A stretch of DNA of 64,000 nucleotides from Candidatus Planktophila lacus (GTDB lineage: Bacteria > Actinomycetota > Actinomycetes > Nanopelagicales > Nanopelagicaceae). The notes beneath the pieces were generated by a model. It searched no databases. It had not been told where the DNA came from and saw nothing but the letters and a program-made list of their open reading frames with translations. Positions 1-9,365 of the stretch are shown piece by piece; the first letter of the stretch is position 1, and the number at the start of each line of letters is the position of its first letter. The translations under genes were made by a program, and so were the position numbers. Where the stretch lies: positions 310,001 through 374,000 of the forward strand of contig NZ_CP016769.1 of assembly GCF_002287925.1 (NCBI RefSeq). The letters run 5' to 3'.

Positions 1-129
1 GTCTTTATCTTGAAAGCTTCGATTGCATGGACTGCGCAATTCACCGGCTCTTTAGCAATTGCTTTAACGATTCCTGCGCTGATGCTGATGGCTACAGCGT
101 TTTTTGCGCGCGCCCTAAAAGTCAGTTAA
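1..129 (+). CDS. C-terminal fragment of an integral membrane protein
   Basis: Frame 1 is open from the first base to a TAA at 127-129 and encodes 42 residues ending FFARALKVS. The segment is almost entirely hydrophobic ([18 protein letters not shown] is a transmembrane helix followed by a short positively charged tail), so this is the last helix of a membrane protein, possibly a transporter. The family cannot be told from so little. It runs convergently into glgB and their stop codons overlap by 4 bp. Confidence 0.6.
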   Translation, partial: VFILKASIAWTAQFTGSLAIALTIPALMLMATAFFARALKVS

Positions 130-2063
130 ACGCGCTCGAGCCAGACTGTAGAAAGTGGCGGGACTCGGAAACTCCGCTTTAAATCTGTATCTACATCAAC
201 GGCAAAAGAATCATTGGTTATTCCGCTACCTCCAAAGGCAACGGCATCGGTATTTAGAATTTCCCGCCAAACCCCTGCTGTAGGTAGTGGCAGTTGGTAA
301 TTCTCATGCGGAACTGGCGAGAAGTTAGTTATACAAACAAGTGGCTTTCCATCAACAGACCAGCGAGTAAAGGCCAAGACATTGCTTGCGCCATCATCAC
401 CCACTAACCAAGAGAAACCTTCTGGGTTTGTATCCTTCTGCCAAAGCGCAGGTTGAGATTTATAGATGGCATTTAACTCGGCAACAACTTTCTGCACTCC
501 GTTATGTTCGGCAAATTCAGTTAAATACCACTGCAGACCAGCGCTCTCGCTCCACTCATCATTCTGTGCAAATTCAGATCCCATAAAGAGCAACTTCTTA
601 CCTGGGTGGGCCCACATAAATCCATAGAGCGCACGCAACGTTGCTAACTTCTGCCAACGATCGCCAGGGAATTTATTTACTAATTGGCCCTTACCGTGCA
701 CAACTTCATCGTGTGACAGTGGAAGCATAAAGTTTTCAGACCAGGCATAAAGAATTGAGAAAGTAATCTCGTTGTGGTGGTAGACGCGATGAATTGGATC
801 GTGCTGCAAATATTCCAAGGTGTCGTGCATCCAACCCATATTCCATTTAAAACCAAAGCCGAGTCCGTTAGATGAAGTCTCTTTGGTGACACCCGGCCAC
901 GCCGTTGATTCTTCCGCGATCATCATGATGCCGGGATGAGTTTTATATGCAGTCGATGTTGCTTCCTGCAAAAGTTGAACTGCTTCGAGGTTTTCGCGAC
1001 CCCCAAATTTATTCGGTAGCCATTCGCCTTCTTTACGTGAATAATCTAGGTAAAGCATGGAAGCAACGGCATCTACACGAAGGCCATCGATGTGGAACTC
1101 GGTAAGCCAATAAAGAGCGCTAGCAACTAAGAAATTACGCACTTCATTGCGACCGAAGTTGAAGATCAAGGTGCCCCAGTCAGGGTGTTCACCTAGACGC
1201 GGATCGGCATGCTCATAAAGTGCTGTGCCATCGAATTTCGCAAGCGCCCATTCATCTTTGGGAAAGTGAGCAGGAACCCAATCCAGGATTACGCCAATAC
1301 CCGCAGCATGAAGCGCATCTACTAAGAATCTAAATTCATCAGGGGATCCAAAGCGCGAAGTCGGTGCAAAGAAGGAAGTTACTTGGTAACCCCAAGAAGG
1401 TCCATATGGATGCTCGGTAACTGGCAAGAATTCAACGTGGGTGAAGCCTTGTTCTGTTACATAGTTAACGAGTTCGGTTGCAAGTTCGCGATAAGAAAGC
1501 CCTAACTTCCAAGAGCCTAAGTGAACTTCGTAGACCGCAACTGGGCTGCGCCAAGGTTGAAATTTAGAGCGCTCAGCAATCCATTTTGAATCTTGCCATT
1601 GATAATTTGATTCGTTAACAATCGATGCGGTGTGTGGGGGAGTTTCGGTTTGGCGTGCAAGTGGATCAGCATGATCTACCCAGCGACCGTCGATGCCGCA
1701 GATGGCAAACTTGTATTTAACTCCTGCGCCTATATCTGCAATAAAGATCTCCCAGATACCGGATGAACCTAAGCGAATCATCGGATGGGTGTTCTTATCC
1801 CAGTAATTTAAATCGCTGATCAAACTAACTGCGCGTGCATTTGGCGCCCAAACAGTAAAGGCAGTTCCAAGCAGTTCTCCGCTTTGATCACGCCGCACAT
1901 GCGCACCAAGGACTTCCCATAATTTCTCATGGCGACCTTCGGCAAGTAGATGAAAATCTAACTCGCCTAAAGTTGAATTCGGATTTAAAAATGTTGCCGG
2001 CGCTATGTAGATCTCTTCCTTTGCATCTTTACTCTTACCGAATAGCTTCTGGAAGAAAGACAT
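126..2063 (-). CDS. glgB: 1,4-alpha-glucan branching enzyme GlgB
   Basis: GlgB cuts alpha-1,4 glucan chains and re-attaches them by alpha-1,6 links during cytoplasmic glycogen synthesis. The 645-residue protein has a CBM48-type N-terminal domain (about 40-150; FTVWAPNA at 69-76) and a GH13 catalytic barrel. Catalytic features are visible: GLRVDA with nucleophile Asp331, MIAEES with acid/base Glu384, and [11 protein letters not shown] with His451/Asp452. The C-terminal all-beta domain ends the protein. It lies 9 bp downstream of glgE, the same order as in mycobacteria, where GlgE and GlgB build glucan together from maltose-1-phosphate. The ATG has no Shine-Dalgarno sequence; a TAACCT box overlapping the glgE stop lies 6 nt upstream, so a separate leaderless transcript is possible in addition to readthrough. 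Confidence 0.96.
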   Translation of the reverse strand: MSFFQKLFGKSKDAKEEIYIAPATFLNPNSTLGELDFHLLAEGRHEKLWEVLGAHVRRDQSGELLGTAFTVWAPNARAVSLISDLNYWDKNTHPMIRLGSSGIWEIFIADIGAGVKYKFAICGIDGRWVDHADPLARQTETPPHTASIVNESNYQWQDSKWIAERSKFQPWRSPVAVYEVHLGSWKLGLSYRELATELVNYVTEQGFTHVEFLPVTEHPYGPSWGYQVTSFFAPTSRFGSPDEFRFLVDALHAAGIGVILDWVPAHFPKDEWALAKFDGTALYEHADPRLGEHPDWGTLIFNFGRNEVRNFLVASALYWLTEFHIDGLRVDAVASMLYLDYSRKEGEWLPNKFGGRENLEAVQLLQEATSTAYKTHPGIMMIAEESTAWPGVTKETSSNGLGFGFKWNMGWMHDTLEYLQHDPIHRVYHHNEITFSILYAWSENFMLPLSHDEVVHGKGQLVNKFPGDRWQKLATLRALYGFMWAHPGKKLLFMGSEFAQNDEWSESAGLQWYLTEFAEHNGVQKVVAELNAIYKSQPALWQKDTNPEGFSWLVGDDGASNVLAFTRWSVDGKPLVCITNFSPVPHENYQLPLPTAGVWREILNTDAVAFGGSGITNDSFAVDVDTDLKRSFRVPPLSTVWLERV

Positions 2064-2069
2064 GATCTG

Positions 2070-2075
2070 AGGTTA
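2070..2075 (-). promoter_or_regulatory. -10-like box (TAACCT) for a leaderless glgB transcript
   Basis: On the minus strand TAACCT is followed by 6 nt and the glgB ATG. The box includes the TAA stop codon of glgE. It is one of more than twenty starts in the window with the same spacing. Confidence 0.4.
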
Positions 2076-4037
2076 GAGCCTTACCTGGCAAATGTGTGCA
2101 ACTTTGCCAGTTGGTCTTGCTGGATCAAGGCGGATAAAGGTATCTGGGCTCCATGTAAAGCTCTGGTTATCCAGTAAATCTTTGACCTCGAATGAATGTG
2201 CCGCAATTCCGAGCGCCTTCATATCCCAATGAACTGTGGTCTCTTGAGCATAAGTTGGATCAAGGTTTACGACCACCAAAATCAAATCATCGCCTGTGCG
2301 CTTTGAATAAGCGATGATCGAATCAGAATCGGTGTGATGAAAGCGCAGATTGCGAAGTTGCAGCAACGCCGGGTGCGCGCGACGGATCTGGTTTAACTTA
2401 GTAATAAAGGGTGCAAGGGTTATGCCTTTTTTAGCCGCTCCATCCCAGTCACGTACCTTAATCTCGTACTTCTCTGAATCTAAATACTCTTCGCCACCTT
2501 CTTTAAAGCGGCGGTGCTCATAGAGTTCATAGCCGGCATACATTCCCCAAGAAGGAGTTAGTGTTGCTGCAAGCACTGCACGAAGTGCAAACATTGCAGG
2601 GTTTCCAGATTGCAAATGGAAAGGCAAGATATCTGGAGTATTCACCCAGAAGTTTGGTCTAAAGAATGCACTGGTCTCTTGCGAAACTTCGCGGCCGTAC
2701 TCCATAAGTTCGGCCTTGCTCGTGCGCCATGTGAAATAGGTATAAGACTGATGGAAACCAGCTTTGCCAAGTGCGTGCATCATCGCTGGTTTGGTAAATG
2801 CTTCCGCGAGAAATACAACGTCTGGGCTTTCCTTTTGAATTACTGACATAACTTCTTGCCAGAAGTGAACCGGTTTGGTGTGGGGATTATCAACGCGGAA
2901 GATGGTTACACCCTTAGAAACCCATACACGGATAATGCGAAGTACTTCAGCGAGAATTCCGGCATAGTCATTGTCAAAGTTAATTGGATAAATATCTTGA
3001 TACTTCTTAGGCGGATTTTCTGCGTATGCAATCGTGCCGTCAGGGCGAGTTGTAAACCATTGCGGATTTGATTTAACCCAAGGATGATCAGGTGATGCTT
3101 GTAGCGCTAGATCTAAAGCAATTTCCACGTTGTTCTTCTTGGCTATCGATACAAAGGTTTCAAAATCGGCCATAGTGCCAAGCGCTGGATTAATCGCATC
3201 GTGGCCACCTTCCACATTGCCGATCGCCCAAGGAACACCTGGGTCAGTATCGCTTGGAGTTAAAGTGTTATTGCGCCCCTTGCGATGTGCGGTGCCGATT
3301 GGATGAATTGGTGGCAGATAGAGAACATCAAAGCCCATCGCAGCAACGGCTGGAATTCGCTTTGCCGCAGTTGCAAAATTGCCGCTTGTAATACGGCCGT
3401 GCGCATCAACAATCGCGCCTTCGCTGCGAGGAAAGAATTCATACCAAGCACCGACAAGTGCGCGATCACGATCTGCACGCACAGGAATTAGTTCAGAACG
3501 ACTTACTAAGCGACGCAGTGGGTTAGCAGCAAAGTAAGCGCGAATTTCAGTGGTTGTTGCCTGCGAGAAACGATTGGCTGGTGCAAGTGAAGTATCAGTT
3601 AGCGCCTTGATTGCAGGGGAGAGCAACTTCTTTACAGATGGATCTTCGTTTAACTTCTCTTCGAATATTAACTTGCCGATGGTGCAGCAGAGTTCGGCAT
3701 CGATATTGGCTGCGATCTTTATTTCAGAGTCATGTTCCCATGTTGCAAAGGGGTCATCAAAGGCTTCGATGGCGTAACTGAATTCTCCGCGTGCCGGAAT
3801 TGTGATCGTTCCGTCGAAGCGATCGCCACCGCGCCAGATTTCGCGCATCGGAGTGCGGGAAATTTCTTTACCTTTGTCATCAAATAACAGAGCATGCGCA
3901 CCAAGTGCATCATGGCCTTCGCGAAAGATCGTTGCAGTAACTGCAATTACTTCACCCGCAACCGCCTTTACAGGAACTAACTCGCCTCCGAAATTAACCG
4001 CAGGAGAGATATCTGTAATGGGGATGCGAGTTATCAA
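2073..4037 (-). CDS. glgE: alpha-1,4-glucan:maltose-1-phosphate maltosyltransferase GlgE
   Basis: GlgE (GH13 subfamily 3) transfers maltosyl units from alpha-maltose-1-phosphate to the non-reducing end of glucan chains. The 654-residue product has the N-terminal beta domain, then the barrel with YLPPIHPIG (240-248), FRVDNPHTKP with nucleophile Asp383 and FLAEAF with acid/base Glu412, all hallmarks of the family. The chosen start is a TTG at 4035-4037 (MITRIPI...), supported by GAGG on the minus strand just upstream; this ribosome site lies on the aceE stop codon, so the two genes are translationally close (8 nt apart). glgB follows. Neither treS, pep2 nor glgM is in this window, so the donor route cannot be judged. 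Confidence 0.95.
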   Translation of the reverse strand: MITRIPITDISPAVNFGGELVPVKAVAGEVIAVTATIFREGHDALGAHALLFDDKGKEISRTPMREIWRGGDRFDGTITIPARGEFSYAIEAFDDPFATWEHDSEIKIAANIDAELCCTIGKLIFEEKLNEDPSVKKLLSPAIKALTDTSLAPANRFSQATTTEIRAYFAANPLRRLVSRSELIPVRADRDRALVGAWYEFFPRSEGAIVDAHGRITSGNFATAAKRIPAVAAMGFDVLYLPPIHPIGTAHRKGRNNTLTPSDTDPGVPWAIGNVEGGHDAINPALGTMADFETFVSIAKKNNVEIALDLALQASPDHPWVKSNPQWFTTRPDGTIAYAENPPKKYQDIYPINFDNDYAGILAEVLRIIRVWVSKGVTIFRVDNPHTKPVHFWQEVMSVIQKESPDVVFLAEAFTKPAMMHALGKAGFHQSYTYFTWRTSKAELMEYGREVSQETSAFFRPNFWVNTPDILPFHLQSGNPAMFALRAVLAATLTPSWGMYAGYELYEHRRFKEGGEEYLDSEKYEIKVRDWDGAAKKGITLAPFITKLNQIRRAHPALLQLRNLRFHHTDSDSIIAYSKRTGDDLILVVVNLDPTYAQETTVHWDMKALGIAAHSFEVKDLLDNQSFTWSPDTFIRLDPARPTGKVAHICQVRL

Positions 4038-4045
4038 GAGTTACC

Positions 4046-6766
4046 TCAGCCAGAGCCTTCGGTATTTCCCGGATCTGCAGCGTTAATGTCATTAATCTGA
4101 TACTTATTGATCGCTTCTTGCACAACACCAGCCTTTACATCTCCGCTCTTAGCAAGAGCTGCAAGTGTTGCGATAACGATTGATTCGGCATCGACCTTGA
4201 AGTGGCGACGCAGTGCACCGCGAGTATCGGATAGACCAAAGCCATCAGTTCCAAGTGAAACAAAGTCTTGGTTAACCCATGGTGCGATCTGATCTTGTAC
4301 TGCGCGCATGTAATCGCTAACTGCGATGACTGGACCTTCAGCGTTGGCAAGTTTCTTGGCAACGTATGCGGTGCGTTGATCAGATGGATTTAAGAAGTTG
4401 TGGCGATCTACAGCCAGACCGTCGCGGCGTAGTTCATTCCATGATGTAACTGACCAAACGGATGCTGAAACTCCCCAATCAGATTCAAGAAGCTTTGCTG
4501 CCTTTAGCGCCCAGTTCATACCAACGCCAGATGCCAAGATCTGCGCAACTTTCTTACGCTGCTTTGGACCTTGCTGGAATAGATAAATTCCCTTGAGCAA
4601 ACCTTCGACATCCAAGTTCTCAGGTTCTGCTGGCTGAACATATGGCTCGTTGTAAACAGTTAGGTAGTAGTAAATGTTCTCGCTGTTCTCGCCATACATA
4701 CGACGTAGACCATCTTTAACGATGTGGCCGAGTTCGTATGCAAATGCTGGGTCGTATGCAACAACTGCTGGGTTAGTTGAAACAAGAAGTGGTGAGTGAC
4801 CATCTTCGTGTTGCAGACCTTCACCGTTAAGAGTTGTGCGACCTGCTGTTGCACCGACTACGAATCCGCGTACCAACTGATCGGCAGCAGCCCAGAAAGC
4901 ATCTCCAGTGCGCTGGAATCCAAACATTGAGTAGAAGATGTAGATCGGAATCATTGGTTCATCGTGCGTTGAGTATGAAGATCCAACTGCAGTAAATGAA
5001 GCAACTGAACCGGCTTCGTTAATGCCTTCGTGAAGGATTACGCCCGCAGTTGATTCTTTGTAGGAAAGCATTAGCTCGCGGTCGACTGCGGTGTATTGCT
5101 GACCGTGTGGTGAGTAAATCTTTAGCGTTGGGAACAATGAATCCATACCGAAGGTACGAGCCTCATCAGGAATGATCGGCACTAAACGCGCACCAAGTCC
5201 TGGATCCTTAACGAGATCCTTCAACATACGAACAAATGCCATGGTGGTTGCAACTTCTTGCTGACCAGATCCGCGCTTTACAGATTCGTATGCTTCATCG
5301 GCAGGTTGTGCCAATGGGCGTGAAACGCTGCGACGACGTGGAATTGATCCACCAAGTGCGGCGCGACGTTCTTCCAGGTACTTAGCTTCTGCAGAATCCG
5401 CAGCTGGCTTGTAATAAGGAGGTGTGTACTTATCCAACTTCTCATCTGCAATTGGAATACCCAAACGATCGCGGAATTCGACGATATCTTCAAGTGACAT
5501 CTTCTTCATCTGGTGCGTTGAGTTGCGCGCTTCGAAGTGCGAACCAAGTGTCCAACCCTTAACGGTCTTCGCCAAGATAACTGTTGGTCGACCATTTGGT
5601 TGTGATGCAGCAGCGTAGGCAGCATAAAGTTTGCGGTAATCATGTCCGCCGCGCTTTAGGTTCCAGATTTGATCATCTGACCAGTTTGCAACCATTGCTG
5701 CAGTGCGTGGATCGCGGCCAAAGAATTTTTCGCGAACATAAGCGCCGCTCTCGCCCTTAAATGTTTGGTAATCACCATCGAGAGTGGTGTTCATAATATT
5801 TACAAGTGCGCCTTCGCGATCTTGGGCAAGCAGTGGATCCCACTCGCGGCCCCAGACAACCTTGATTACATTCCAGCCGGCTCCACCGAAGATTGATTCA
5901 AGCTCTTGAATAATCTTGCCGTTACCGCGCACAGGTCCATCAAGGCGCTGCAAGTTACAGTTAACAACGAATGTTAAGTTATCGAGATTTTCGCGTGATG
6001 CGAGTCCAATCGCGCCCAAGGTATCTACTTCATCGACTTCACCATCGCCAAGGAATGCCCAGACATTTTGCTGGCTCGTATCTTTAATCCCGCGGTTATG
6101 TAGGTAACGGTTAAAGCGCGCTTGATAAATTGCATTGATCGGACCGATACCCATAGACACAGTTGGGAACTGCCAGAACTCAGGCATCAAACGTGGGTGC
6201 GGATAAGAAGAAAGTCCGCCGCCCTTATGTGAAAGTTCCTGACGGAAACCATCTAGTTGGTGTTCGCTTAAGCGGCCTTCCATAAATGCGCGTGCATACA
6301 TTCCGGGAGATGCATGTCCCTGGAAGAAGATCTGATCTCCGCCGCCTGGGTGATCTTGTCCGCGGAAGAAGTGGTTGAAACCAACTTCGTAAAGTGCGGC
6401 AGATGATGCGTAAGTAGAAATGTGTCCGCCGACTCCGATGCCGGGGCGCTGTGCGCGGTGCACCAACATCGCAGCGTTCCAGCGGATGTAAGCGCGGATG
6501 CGACGTTCGATCGCTTCATCGCCAGGAAATGCTGGTTCGTTTTCTGGAGTAATAGTGTTGATGTAATCGGTATTGCGAAGTGCGGCAACGCCGATATTTT
6601 TTTCATGTGCGCGCTGTAGCAACTTCAAGATTAGGTAACGAGCGCGTACGGGACCTGCGCCATTGAGTGCGGCATCGAAGGAGGCTTGCCATTCGGCGGT
6701 CTCACTTGGATCGATATCTACTAGCTGGTCGATGATCTGGTCTGGGACGCCGAAGTTCTCGCTCAT
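4046..6766 (-). CDS. aceE: pyruvate dehydrogenase E1 component, homodimeric type (AceE)
   Basis: AceE decarboxylates pyruvate with thiamine diphosphate and passes the acetyl group to the lipoyl domain of E2. The 906-residue length is normal for the single-chain alpha2-type E1. The thiamine diphosphate motif is visible as GDGEVDE followed some 30 residues later by [11 protein letters not shown], and the active-site region [19 protein letters not shown] is present near residue 190. E2 and E3 genes are not in the window, which is usual for actinobacteria. It is followed at 8 nt by glgE, an unusual partner that may simply share its promoter. The neighbour across the divergent gap (DUF3052, then ahpE) is the same as in Mycobacterium. 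Upstream of the ATG the minus strand reads GAGAAT then 6 nt, a weak leaderless promoter candidate. Confidence 0.96.
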   Translation of the reverse strand: MSENFGVPDQIIDQLVDIDPSETAEWQASFDAALNGAGPVRARYLILKLLQRAHEKNIGVAALRNTDYINTITPENEPAFPGDEAIERRIRAYIRWNAAMLVHRAQRPGIGVGGHISTYASSAALYEVGFNHFFRGQDHPGGGDQIFFQGHASPGMYARAFMEGRLSEHQLDGFRQELSHKGGGLSSYPHPRLMPEFWQFPTVSMGIGPINAIYQARFNRYLHNRGIKDTSQQNVWAFLGDGEVDEVDTLGAIGLASRENLDNLTFVVNCNLQRLDGPVRGNGKIIQELESIFGGAGWNVIKVVWGREWDPLLAQDREGALVNIMNTTLDGDYQTFKGESGAYVREKFFGRDPRTAAMVANWSDDQIWNLKRGGHDYRKLYAAYAAASQPNGRPTVILAKTVKGWTLGSHFEARNSTHQMKKMSLEDIVEFRDRLGIPIADEKLDKYTPPYYKPAADSAEAKYLEERRAALGGSIPRRRSVSRPLAQPADEAYESVKRGSGQQEVATTMAFVRMLKDLVKDPGLGARLVPIIPDEARTFGMDSLFPTLKIYSPHGQQYTAVDRELMLSYKESTAGVILHEGINEAGSVASFTAVGSSYSTHDEPMIPIYIFYSMFGFQRTGDAFWAAADQLVRGFVVGATAGRTTLNGEGLQHEDGHSPLLVSTNPAVVAYDPAFAYELGHIVKDGLRRMYGENSENIYYYLTVYNEPYVQPAEPENLDVEGLLKGIYLFQQGPKQRKKVAQILASGVGMNWALKAAKLLESDWGVSASVWSVTSWNELRRDGLAVDRHNFLNPSDQRTAYVAKKLANAEGPVIAVSDYMRAVQDQIAPWVNQDFVSLGTDGFGLSDTRGALRRHFKVDAESIVIATLAALAKSGDVKAGVVQEAINKYQINDINAADPGNTEGSG

Positions 6767-6891
6767 GGGCTTATTCTCGCGCTTACGCGGTAGTAGAGCA
6801 AAATCCGACCACTTTCTGTCTCAGAAAGGCGCCGATAAATGGACCACCCGAAACCCTTGTCAAAGCGCTCGCAATTCGGTGGACTTATCCC

Positions 6892-7284
6892 GTGGCAAAG
6901 GGGATGGGATTTGCTCAAGGAGAGATCGTCCTTGAAGTTGGCTATGACTCTGATTGCGATGACGCACTTCGCAAAGAGATCGCTGCCACAGTTGGTACCA
7001 AATTTCTAGAAGGATCTGCAACCGAAGTCGTCGATGCAGTAATTCTCTGGTGGCGCGATGGTGATGGCGATCTCGTCGATGAATTAATGGATGCCCTCAC
7101 CTATTTAAGTGAGACCGGACCGATCTGGGTGTTAACTCCAAAAGTTGGTCGCGATGGACATGTTGAACCAAGTGATATTCAGGATGCGGCACCAATTGCG
7201 GGGATGAGCCAAACATCAACCCTTGTCGTAGCAAATGATTGGACGGCAACACGTCTAGTGGCGCGTAAGGCTGGCAAGCGATAA
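6892..7284 (+). CDS. DUF3052 family protein
   Basis: A 130-residue acidic protein of the actinobacterial DUF3052 family; no biochemical role is established. Recognisable family features are the N-terminal GEIVLEVGYDSDCDD, the central AVILWWRDGDGDLVDELMDA and the end WTATRLVARKA. The homologue in M. tuberculosis (Rv2239c, from memory) sits between aceE and ahpE, exactly as here. The reading starts at GTG 6892; an in-frame ATG at 6904 is an alternative, and neither has a good ribosome site. The 125-bp gap to aceE must hold both divergent promoters. The stop codon overlaps the promoter-like TAAGTT box of ahpE. Confidence 0.85.
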   Translation: MAKGMGFAQGEIVLEVGYDSDCDDALRKEIAATVGTKFLEGSATEVVDAVILWWRDGDGDLVDELMDALTYLSETGPIWVLTPKVGRDGHVEPSDIQDAAPIAGMSQTSTLVVANDWTATRLVARKAGKR

Positions 7285-7287
7285 GTT
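7282..7287 (+). promoter_or_regulatory. -10-like box (TAAGTT) for leaderless ahpE
   Basis: TAAGTT ends 7 nt before the ahpE ATG and begins with the stop codon of the DUF3052 gene. No Shine-Dalgarno sequence is visible. Confidence 0.4.
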
Positions 7288-7294
7288 TGGCGGC

Positions 7295-7768
7295 ATGAGC
7301 CAAACACTTACTGGAATTTCTGTTGGATCGGTTGCACCTGACTTTGAATTAAAAGATCAGCATGGCGCCAAGGTTTCACTTTCATCGTTTAAGGGAAACA
7401 AGAACGTAGTCGTTCTCTTTATTCCCTTTGCATTCACCGGAACATGTACTGGCGAACTCTGCGCAATTCGTGATGACTTAGCCGCATTCCAAAACGACAA
7501 CGTTCAGGTAATTGCTGTCTCATGCGATTCGCCTTACACACAAAAAGTTTTTGCAGAACAAGAGGGTTACAAGTTCCCAGTGCTTGCGGATTTCTGGCCA
7601 CATGGCGCAGCAGCAAAAGCTTTCGGGGTATTTAACGAAGATATTGGTTGCGCAATGCGCGGCACATTTATCATCGATAAAGTAGGCGTAGTTCGCTGGT
7701 CAGTCGTAAATGGCCTCGGCGATGCGCGTAATAACGGGGATTACAAGGCCGCAATCGCTGCCCTGTAG
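7295..7768 (+). CDS. ahpE: AhpE-type peroxiredoxin
   Basis: A 157-residue thiol peroxidase that reduces hydrogen peroxide, organic peroxides and peroxynitrite in the cytoplasm. The peroxidatic motif PFAFTGTC (P44, T48, C51) is intact, and DFWPHGAAAKAFGVFNE matches mycobacterial AhpE closely. A second cysteine at 56 (GELC) sits five residues after the peroxidatic one; mycobacterial AhpE has aspartate there as I recall, so resolution chemistry may differ. Its partner genes aceE and DUF3052 are adjacent as in Mycobacterium. With katG at 27596 it forms the peroxide defence seen in the window. Confidence 0.92.
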   Translation: MSQTLTGISVGSVAPDFELKDQHGAKVSLSSFKGNKNVVVLFIPFAFTGTCTGELCAIRDDLAAFQNDNVQVIAVSCDSPYTQKVFAEQEGYKFPVLADFWPHGAAAKAFGVFNEDIGCAMRGTFIIDKVGVVRWSVVNGLGDARNNGDYKAAIAAL

Positions 7769-7796
7769 TTGAGGTAGTATTTGCCTCGCAACAATC

Positions 7797-7868
7797 GGGT
7801 GCTTAGCTCAGTGGTAGAGCGTCTCGTTTACACCGAGAATGTCGGGGGTTCGAAACCCTCAGCGCCCA
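7797..7868 (+). tRNA. tRNA-Val (anticodon TAC)
   Basis: A full cloverleaf can be drawn: acceptor GGGTGCT/AGCGCCC with one G-U pair, D arm GCTC...GAGC, anticodon stem TCTCG/CGAGA around loop TTTACAC (anticodon TAC), and T arm GGGGG-TTCGAAA-CCCTC. The discriminator is A and CCA is not encoded (the sequence continues CAG). Its last 18 nt plus one base recur at 9222-9240. Confidence 0.95.
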
Positions 7869-7869
7869 C
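7851..7869 (+). repeat. left copy of tRNA-Val 3'-end direct repeat (att-like)
   Basis: CGAAACCCTCAGCGCCCAC, the 3' end of tRNA-Val, recurs at 9222-9240 in the same orientation with one mismatch (C to T) in 19. Duplication of a tRNA 3' end on both sides of a gene is the classical footprint of site-specific integration. Confidence 0.7.
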
Positions 7870-7875
7870 AGTTCT

Positions 7876-9102
7876 TTACTTCTTATTCTCTTTGTAAACT
7901 TTCGACGCAGTTTTTGAAAGCGCTATTGAAGCTTCTTCCCAACTGATTCCGTAAACTTTTTTAAACGAATCTTCGAATGTCTGACCATCAGCTCTCCCAA
8001 CTTGAACATCGAAAGTCTTATCCACCCCACCAACTGCAATTAGGGCGTCCATGACGATGTATCCAAGACTGAAGAGCATTGAATATGTGTTAGAGGGGCA
8101 TGGTGCCTGCATATTCTCTTTCAGAAATGCCTGAATGGTCTCTGGTTCATAGTCTTTAAGAACCCACCTATTGTCAGTTATCCAGCCTTTTCGAATTCTT
8201 ACGTAGTCCTCAGCGCTTTTTGCAAGCGTTGGAATTGAGATTGCTTGCGGCTGACCTTCTGCAAACCAACAGGGCATTTGCATTGATGGTGGAACTTTTG
8301 TTTTTCCTTTAAAAATCATGCCTTGAACAGCATGTGTATATTCATGTAAATCATTCTGACCATTAAATTTCTGAATGTTGAATCGGTTCACGGGATTGGA
8401 AACACCAACAAGTACAAGCCCAATATCGGTCGTGATGTTGGTGACCGCCCCATCGCAATCAATCCCGGAACATTTCTCGGACGCCTGATCTGCGTAGTTA
8501 ATTCCTAAATTGAAGGGGCTTGTATATTTGTTTGCTTCATTTCTAGCCCATGAAACATCTTCTTTGTTGAACTGAATGAATTTGATTTCAGAAGGTTGTT
8601 TTTGGCTACCCATAACCCGAGAGCCCAATGTCACAGCATTGATAGTCCATTGATCCGGATATCTCTGAGGTGTATTAGGTCCGAAGAGAAACGAAATTTT
8701 TAGTTCGGAAGATTTATGTAGCTCCAAATTGGTTTGAATCTTGTCCCACACTGCGTAAGGGATGCCCTGATAACGCTCCTCTATATTCGCAAATGAAGTC
8801 GGCAACTCAATAACTTTTGAATTTATCGGTTCTTGTGACGAAGACGTTGATCCTGATGTCCCTTGTGAGGGTGATGAACTGGCTGCTGGTGCGGGCTGCT
8901 TTGAAGGTTTTGAAATCAAGACTCCCTTATTCCAAACTAACAGCTTCCCAGTCTTTACGCAGGTGTACTTCTTGCCAGAGAAAGTGGAAGTCGCTCCCGC
9001 TTTAGTACAAGCACTACCCGCCTTAACCGCTCCAGAGGCAGGGTTTGTTAGGGAAGCACCAAAGAATGCGATGGCAATTATCAAGGCATAGGACCTCTTC
9101 AT
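7876..9102 (-). CDS. secreted protein with HExxH metallopeptidase-like motif
   Basis: From the ATG at 9100-9102 the product has 408 residues and begins with a typical signal peptide (MKRS, then ALIIAIAFFGASLTNPASG, cleavage near residue 24). Next comes a short cysteine-containing module, residues about 25-60 (VKAGSACTKAG...KKYTCVKTGK...VWNKG), then a Ser/Pro-rich linker. The C-terminal half has LHEYTHAVQ (His253, Glu254, His257) and, 25 residues on, PCWFAEGQ with Glu282, the pattern of gluzincin zinc peptidases. I do not recognise a named family. The start is chosen because a TATTCT box lies 7 nt upstream and longer in-frame readings put charged residues before the signal peptide. It is the only gene between the two copies of the tRNA-Val 3' end, so it is probably acquired cargo. 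Confidence 0.75.
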   Translation of the reverse strand: MKRSYALIIAIAFFGASLTNPASGAVKAGSACTKAGATSTFSGKKYTCVKTGKLLVWNKGVLISKPSKQPAPAASSSPSQGTSGSTSSSQEPINSKVIELPTSFANIEERYQGIPYAVWDKIQTNLELHKSSELKISFLFGPNTPQRYPDQWTINAVTLGSRVMGSQKQPSEIKFIQFNKEDVSWARNEANKYTSPFNLGINYADQASEKCSGIDCDGAVTNITTDIGLVLVGVSNPVNRFNIQKFNGQNDLHEYTHAVQGMIFKGKTKVPPSMQMPCWFAEGQPQAISIPTLAKSAEDYVRIRKGWITDNRWVLKDYEPETIQAFLKENMQAPCPSNTYSMLFSLGYIVMDALIAVGGVDKTFDVQVGRADGQTFEDSFKKVYGISWEEASIALSKTASKVYKENKK

Positions 9103-9109
9103 GGCAAAA

Positions 9110-9115
9110 AGAATA
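9110..9115 (-). promoter_or_regulatory. -10-like box (TATTCT) for the secreted metallopeptidase-like gene
   Basis: On the minus strand TATTCT is followed by 7 nt and the ATG at 9102. Confidence 0.4.
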
Positions 9116-9221
9116 CTGACGCCTATGAGATTTGTCTGCAGTAGCCTCAAAAATCTGAGGTGATTCAAGTAGATGAAAAGAAGCTCCTGCAGGTTGCGAG
9201 AGAGTAATCAAAGATAGATTA

Positions 9222-9240
9222 CGAAACCCTCAGTGCCCAC
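9222..9240 (+). repeat. right copy of tRNA-Val 3'-end direct repeat (att-like)
   Basis: CGAAACCCTCAGTGCCCAC matches 7851-7869 at 18 of 19 positions. The single change still allows a G-U pair in the acceptor stem. The segment between the repeats is about 1.37 kb and contains one complete gene and no recombinase. Confidence 0.7.
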
Positions 9241-9242
9241 CT

Positions 9243-9326
9243 TTACTGATTTAAATACGCAACCTTAATTGCAGCTAAATCAATCTTCTTCATCTCCAGC
9301 ATCGCTTTAGTAGCGTGCTGAGAACC
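9243..9326 (-). pseudogene. 3' remnant of a PhnB-like VOC family gene
   Basis: On the minus strand the last 27 codons before TAA at 9243 read SQHATKAMLEMKKIDLAAI then KVAYLNQ. This resembles the C-terminus of PhnB-type glyoxalase-fold (VOC) proteins, which commonly end in a run like AMLxMKKIDIAALxxAY. An in-frame TAA stands directly upstream and no rest of the gene can be found, so it is a truncated relic. It begins 3 bp after the tRNA repeat, suggesting that insertion or deletion at this boundary removed the rest. The family assignment is from memory of the motif. Confidence 0.45.
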
Positions 9327-9365
9327 TTATTGATCAGATCCTTCAATGGCGACCTCTCGAAGCAA

